In this document: positions 5,474 through 7,217 of the stretch, piece after piece
Layout: every line of letters begins with the position of its first letter
How positions within the stretch are numbered: position 1 is the stretch's first letter
Assembly: GCA_026982235.1 (NCBI GenBank)
Contig: JALSHM010000001.1
Span: 1-7,217 of the forward strand
Direction of reading: 5' to 3'
Length of the DNA stretch: 7,217 bases
Source of the DNA: Robiginitomaculum sp.
GTDB taxonomy: Bacteria > Pseudomonadota > Alphaproteobacteria > Caulobacterales > Maricaulaceae
The notes under the pieces: generated by a model
What the model was told of the DNA's origin: nothing
What the model saw: only the letters and a program-made list of their open reading frames with translations
Database searches by the model: none
Program-made: the position numbers and the translations under genes

Positions 5474-6238
5474 ATGGTAGTTTCTGATTTGCTGGATTTA
5501 ACAGGAAAGACGGCTCTCATAACGGGCGCAAGTGGGAGGAATGGTTCTGCCATTGCCCGTAAACTATCGGATGCGGGCGCCCGGGTGGTTTTGCACTATC
5601 ATCAGGGCAAGGCGGACGTAGAAAAACTTGCAAATGGTATAGGTGCAGAACGGATTATAGGCTGCGATTTATCCAAGCCCAAAAAAATACAAGCTATGAT
5701 AAATAGGCTAATTGTGGAAGATTATATACCAGATTTACTAGTCAATAATGCTGGGTTACAGACGGTTGGTTCTATCACGGATGCGGGTGCGCAGGTTTGG
5801 AAAGACATCAATAAGGTAAATCTCGGCGGCGTATATGCGCTGACCAAATATGTGGCTAATGCCTTGATTGTGGAGGAACGTAGTGGGGCGATGGTGAATA
5901 TTGCTTCCATTGAAGGTCTGGATCCAGCCGAGGGTCATGCCCATTATGCAGCGTCCAAGGCGGCATTGTTGTTATATACCCGCGCCAGTGCGCTTGAACT
6001 CGGCCAATACAATATCCGTGTTAATGCGGTTGCCCCTGGCCTTATTTCGCGTCCCGGCATTGAAACTGATTGGCCCGATGGCGTCCAAAGGTGGCAAGAT
6101 CGGGCGCCGCTTACCCGTCTTGGTACAGGTGAAGATGTAGCTAATGCCGTTTTGTTCTTGCTCAGTCCTGCCGCAGTGTGGGTTTCGGGCAACACTCTCA
6201 CCGTAGATGGGGGTATGTCTGCGCAAAACAGGTGGTAA
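5474..6238 (+). CDS. Short-chain dehydrogenase/reductase (pteridine-reductase-like cofactor loop)
   Basis: Classical SDR of 254 residues, a cytoplasmic NAD(P)(H)-dependent oxidoreductase. Landmarks: cofactor loop TGASGRNG at 17-24; NNAG at 91-94; Asn116; catalytic Ser145, Tyr158 and Lys162 (YAASK); PG motif at 188-189 (VAPGL); C-terminal VSGNTLTVDGGMS at 237-249. The loop reads TGxxxRxG instead of the usual TGxxxGxG, and the following strand ends VVLHYHQ. Both recall pteridine reductases (PTR1/FolM-like, which reduce dihydropterins or dihydrofolate). However, the Ser-Tyr-Lys catalytic set and C-terminal half are ordinary for 3-oxoacyl-ACP reductase-like SDRs, so the substrate is not assigned. 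The start is supported by AAGGAGG four bases upstream. It has its own promoter candidate after the ctrA terminator. There is no clear terminator before the receptor gene, so read-through into it is possible. Confidence 0.9.
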   Translation: MVVSDLLDLTGKTALITGASGRNGSAIARKLSDAGARVVLHYHQGKADVEKLANGIGAERIIGCDLSKPKKIQAMINRLIVEDYIPDLLVNNAGLQTVGSITDAGAQVWKDINKVNLGGVYALTKYVANALIVEERSGAMVNIASIEGLDPAEGHAHYAASKAALLLYTRASALELGQYNIRVNAVAPGLISRPGIETDWPDGVQRWQDRAPLTRLGTGEDVANAVLFLLSPAAVWVSGNTLTVDGGMSAQNRW

Positions 6239-6267
6239 TTCCTATCAACATAACTTATTAGCTACAA

Positions 6268-6292
6268 GAATCAGTAATTGGGCATCTGATTC
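6268..6292. repeat. Inverted repeat with a GANTC in each arm
   Basis: GAATCAG (6268-6274) and CTGATTC (6286-6292) are perfect 7-base reverse complements round an 11-base spacer, in the SDR-receptor gap. Each arm contains a GANTC. No T-run follows, so an operator or methylation-responsive site is as likely as a terminator. Confidence 0.55.
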
Positions 6293-6374
6293 GTAAATAA
6301 TTTGGTAAATGCCACAGCTCCAGTTCATCCTTCTGGGCATAGGGCATATGAAACATAATTGAGAGGGTCTGCAC

Positions 6375-7217
6375 ATGTCTGCACCTATTAAATCTATCAA
6401 GCGTGTACTACTACTCGGTGCCAGCACACTAACAGCAAGTGCGCTCCTATTTAGCGGTTCTGCGTTTGCACAAGTTGACGAAATTATCGTTACCGCACAA
6501 AAACGCGAAGAAAACATCCAAGATGTGCCGATTTCCATTACGGCTATTCCAGCTAAAGAAGTCAATGTCATTTTGCAGGGCGGTGGCGACATTCGAAGTC
6601 TGGCCAACCGCACTCCTGGGCTTTACGCGGAAAGCTCCAATGGCCGCACCGCGCCGCGTTTCTATATTCGCGGTCTTGGTAATTCTGACTTTGCTTTGCA
6701 AGCCACTCAGCCCGTTTCCATTATTATGGATGATGTGGTGATGGAGAACACTTTGCTAAAAAGCTTCCCGATTTTTGATGTTCAACAAATCGAAGTCTTG
6801 CGCGGGCCACAAGGCACATTATTTGGTCGCAATACGCCCGCAGGTATCGTGAAGTTATCCTCTATCAAACCATCACAAGAGCCTGATATGCGCATATCAG
6901 CTAGCTACGGAACTTATGGTTCTATGAACGCTCAAGCGGCATTTGGTGGTGCCATGAGTGATACGGTTTCGGCGCGTGTTTCTGGCGCCCTTATCCGCCG
7001 GAATGATTATGTGGATAATACTTTTACAGGCGAAGAAAATGCTCTGGGTGGCTTTTATGATTTAGCTGGGCGAGCACAGTTTTTGTGGGAACCTAGCGAC
7101 AATTTTGATGCTTTGCTGAATATACGCGCTCGTGAAGAAAGAGGCACAGCAACATTGTTCCGTGCCAATATCCTGACTACGGGTAGTAACGAAATTAACA
7201 GCAATTTTGTCAAAGAC
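6375..7217 (+). CDS. TonB-dependent outer-membrane receptor, 3' end cut off
   Basis: N-terminal 281 residues of a TonB-dependent receptor, an outer-membrane beta-barrel that imports siderophores, vitamins, sugars or other ligands using TonB-ExbBD energy. Signal peptide 1-32 (basic KSIKR, hydrophobic core, SAFA cleavage before Gln33). The TonB box is DEIIVTAQKRE at 35-45. The plug domain spans about 45-165: PRFYIRGLG at 94-102, then VLRGPQGTLFGRNTPAG at 141-157, the typical plug end. Barrel strands begin about 170 (MRISASYGTYGS). Most such receptors are 700-900 residues, so roughly two thirds are missing. The start has AGAGGG seven bases upstream. The ligand cannot be told from the plug. I found no convincing promoter in the 136-base gap; GGGCAT occurs there three times (6280-6285, 6335-6340, 6342-6347). 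Confidence 0.95.
   Translation, partial: MSAPIKSIKRVLLLGASTLTASALLFSGSAFAQVDEIIVTAQKREENIQDVPISITAIPAKEVNVILQGGGDIRSLANRTPGLYAESSNGRTAPRFYIRGLGNSDFALQATQPVSIIMDDVVMENTLLKSFPIFDVQQIEVLRGPQGTLFGRNTPAGIVKLSSIKPSQEPDMRISASYGTYGSMNAQAAFGGAMSDTVSARVSGALIRRNDYVDNTFTGEENALGGFYDLAGRAQFLWEPSDNFDALLNIRAREERGTATLFRANILTTGSNEINSNFVKD

Noticed and set aside
6245..6613. Minus-strand frame of 122 codons opposite the receptor start
   Set aside because: It overlaps the signal peptide and plug of a clear TonB-dependent receptor; the translation looks like shadow coding.
1..7217. Mobile elements, CRISPR arrays, phage genes, tRNA or rRNA
   Set aside because: No transposase or integrase-like protein, no regularly spaced repeats and no recognisable RNA gene. 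Intergenic regions are short and the genes are typical chromosomal ones.

Overview
The window looks like chromosomal DNA from a marine-type alphaproteobacterium, probably of the Caulobacterales/Maricaulales (Hyphomonadaceae-like) group. The main evidence is a full-length, textbook CtrA (the cell-cycle master regulator) encoded divergently from a FliJ-type flagellar gene. GANTC (CcrM-type) sites in the ctrA leader and a TonB-dependent receptor of the kind abundant in these bacteria fit this placement. The lineage is inference from gene content; no rRNA is present. I see no mobile element, CRISPR array, tRNA or rRNA.

Minus-strand half (1-4348). Reading leftwards from the middle there is fliJ with its own intrinsic terminator. 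Next comes a uridine kinase (udk) with a TTG start, then a TrxC-type thioredoxin with an N-terminal zinc-ribbon. After that comes a ferredoxin-reductase-type FAD/NADH oxidoreductase, and finally an adenosine-deaminase-family lipoprotein whose 3' end runs off the left edge. The last three are tightly spaced (13 and 17 bases) and probably form one transcript from a promoter just upstream of trxC. The lipoprotein gene begins with GTG and covers the first 1.4 kb.

Plus-strand half (4640-7217). ctrA has a 171-base leader containing candidate CtrA boxes, two GANTC sites, a repeated CCATTT hexamer and a small hairpin just before the Shine-Dalgarno sequence. It ends in a strong terminator. A short-chain dehydrogenase follows, with a TGxxxRxG cofactor loop reminiscent of pteridine reductases. 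After a 136-base gap holding a GANTC-bearing inverted repeat comes the 5' part of a TonB-dependent outer-membrane receptor, cut off by the right edge.

Functionally, the window combines cell-cycle and flagellar control (ctrA/fliJ), nucleoside salvage (udk, exported adenosine deaminase), cytoplasmic redox proteins (trxC, FAD reductase) and outer-membrane uptake. Most of it is ordinary core genome. I found no clear sign of an undescribed multi-gene system. The points most worth a second look are the ctrA leader, the lipid-anchored deaminase, a nine-G tract inside the reductase's NAD-binding motif, the SDR cofactor loop and the GANTC inverted repeat.
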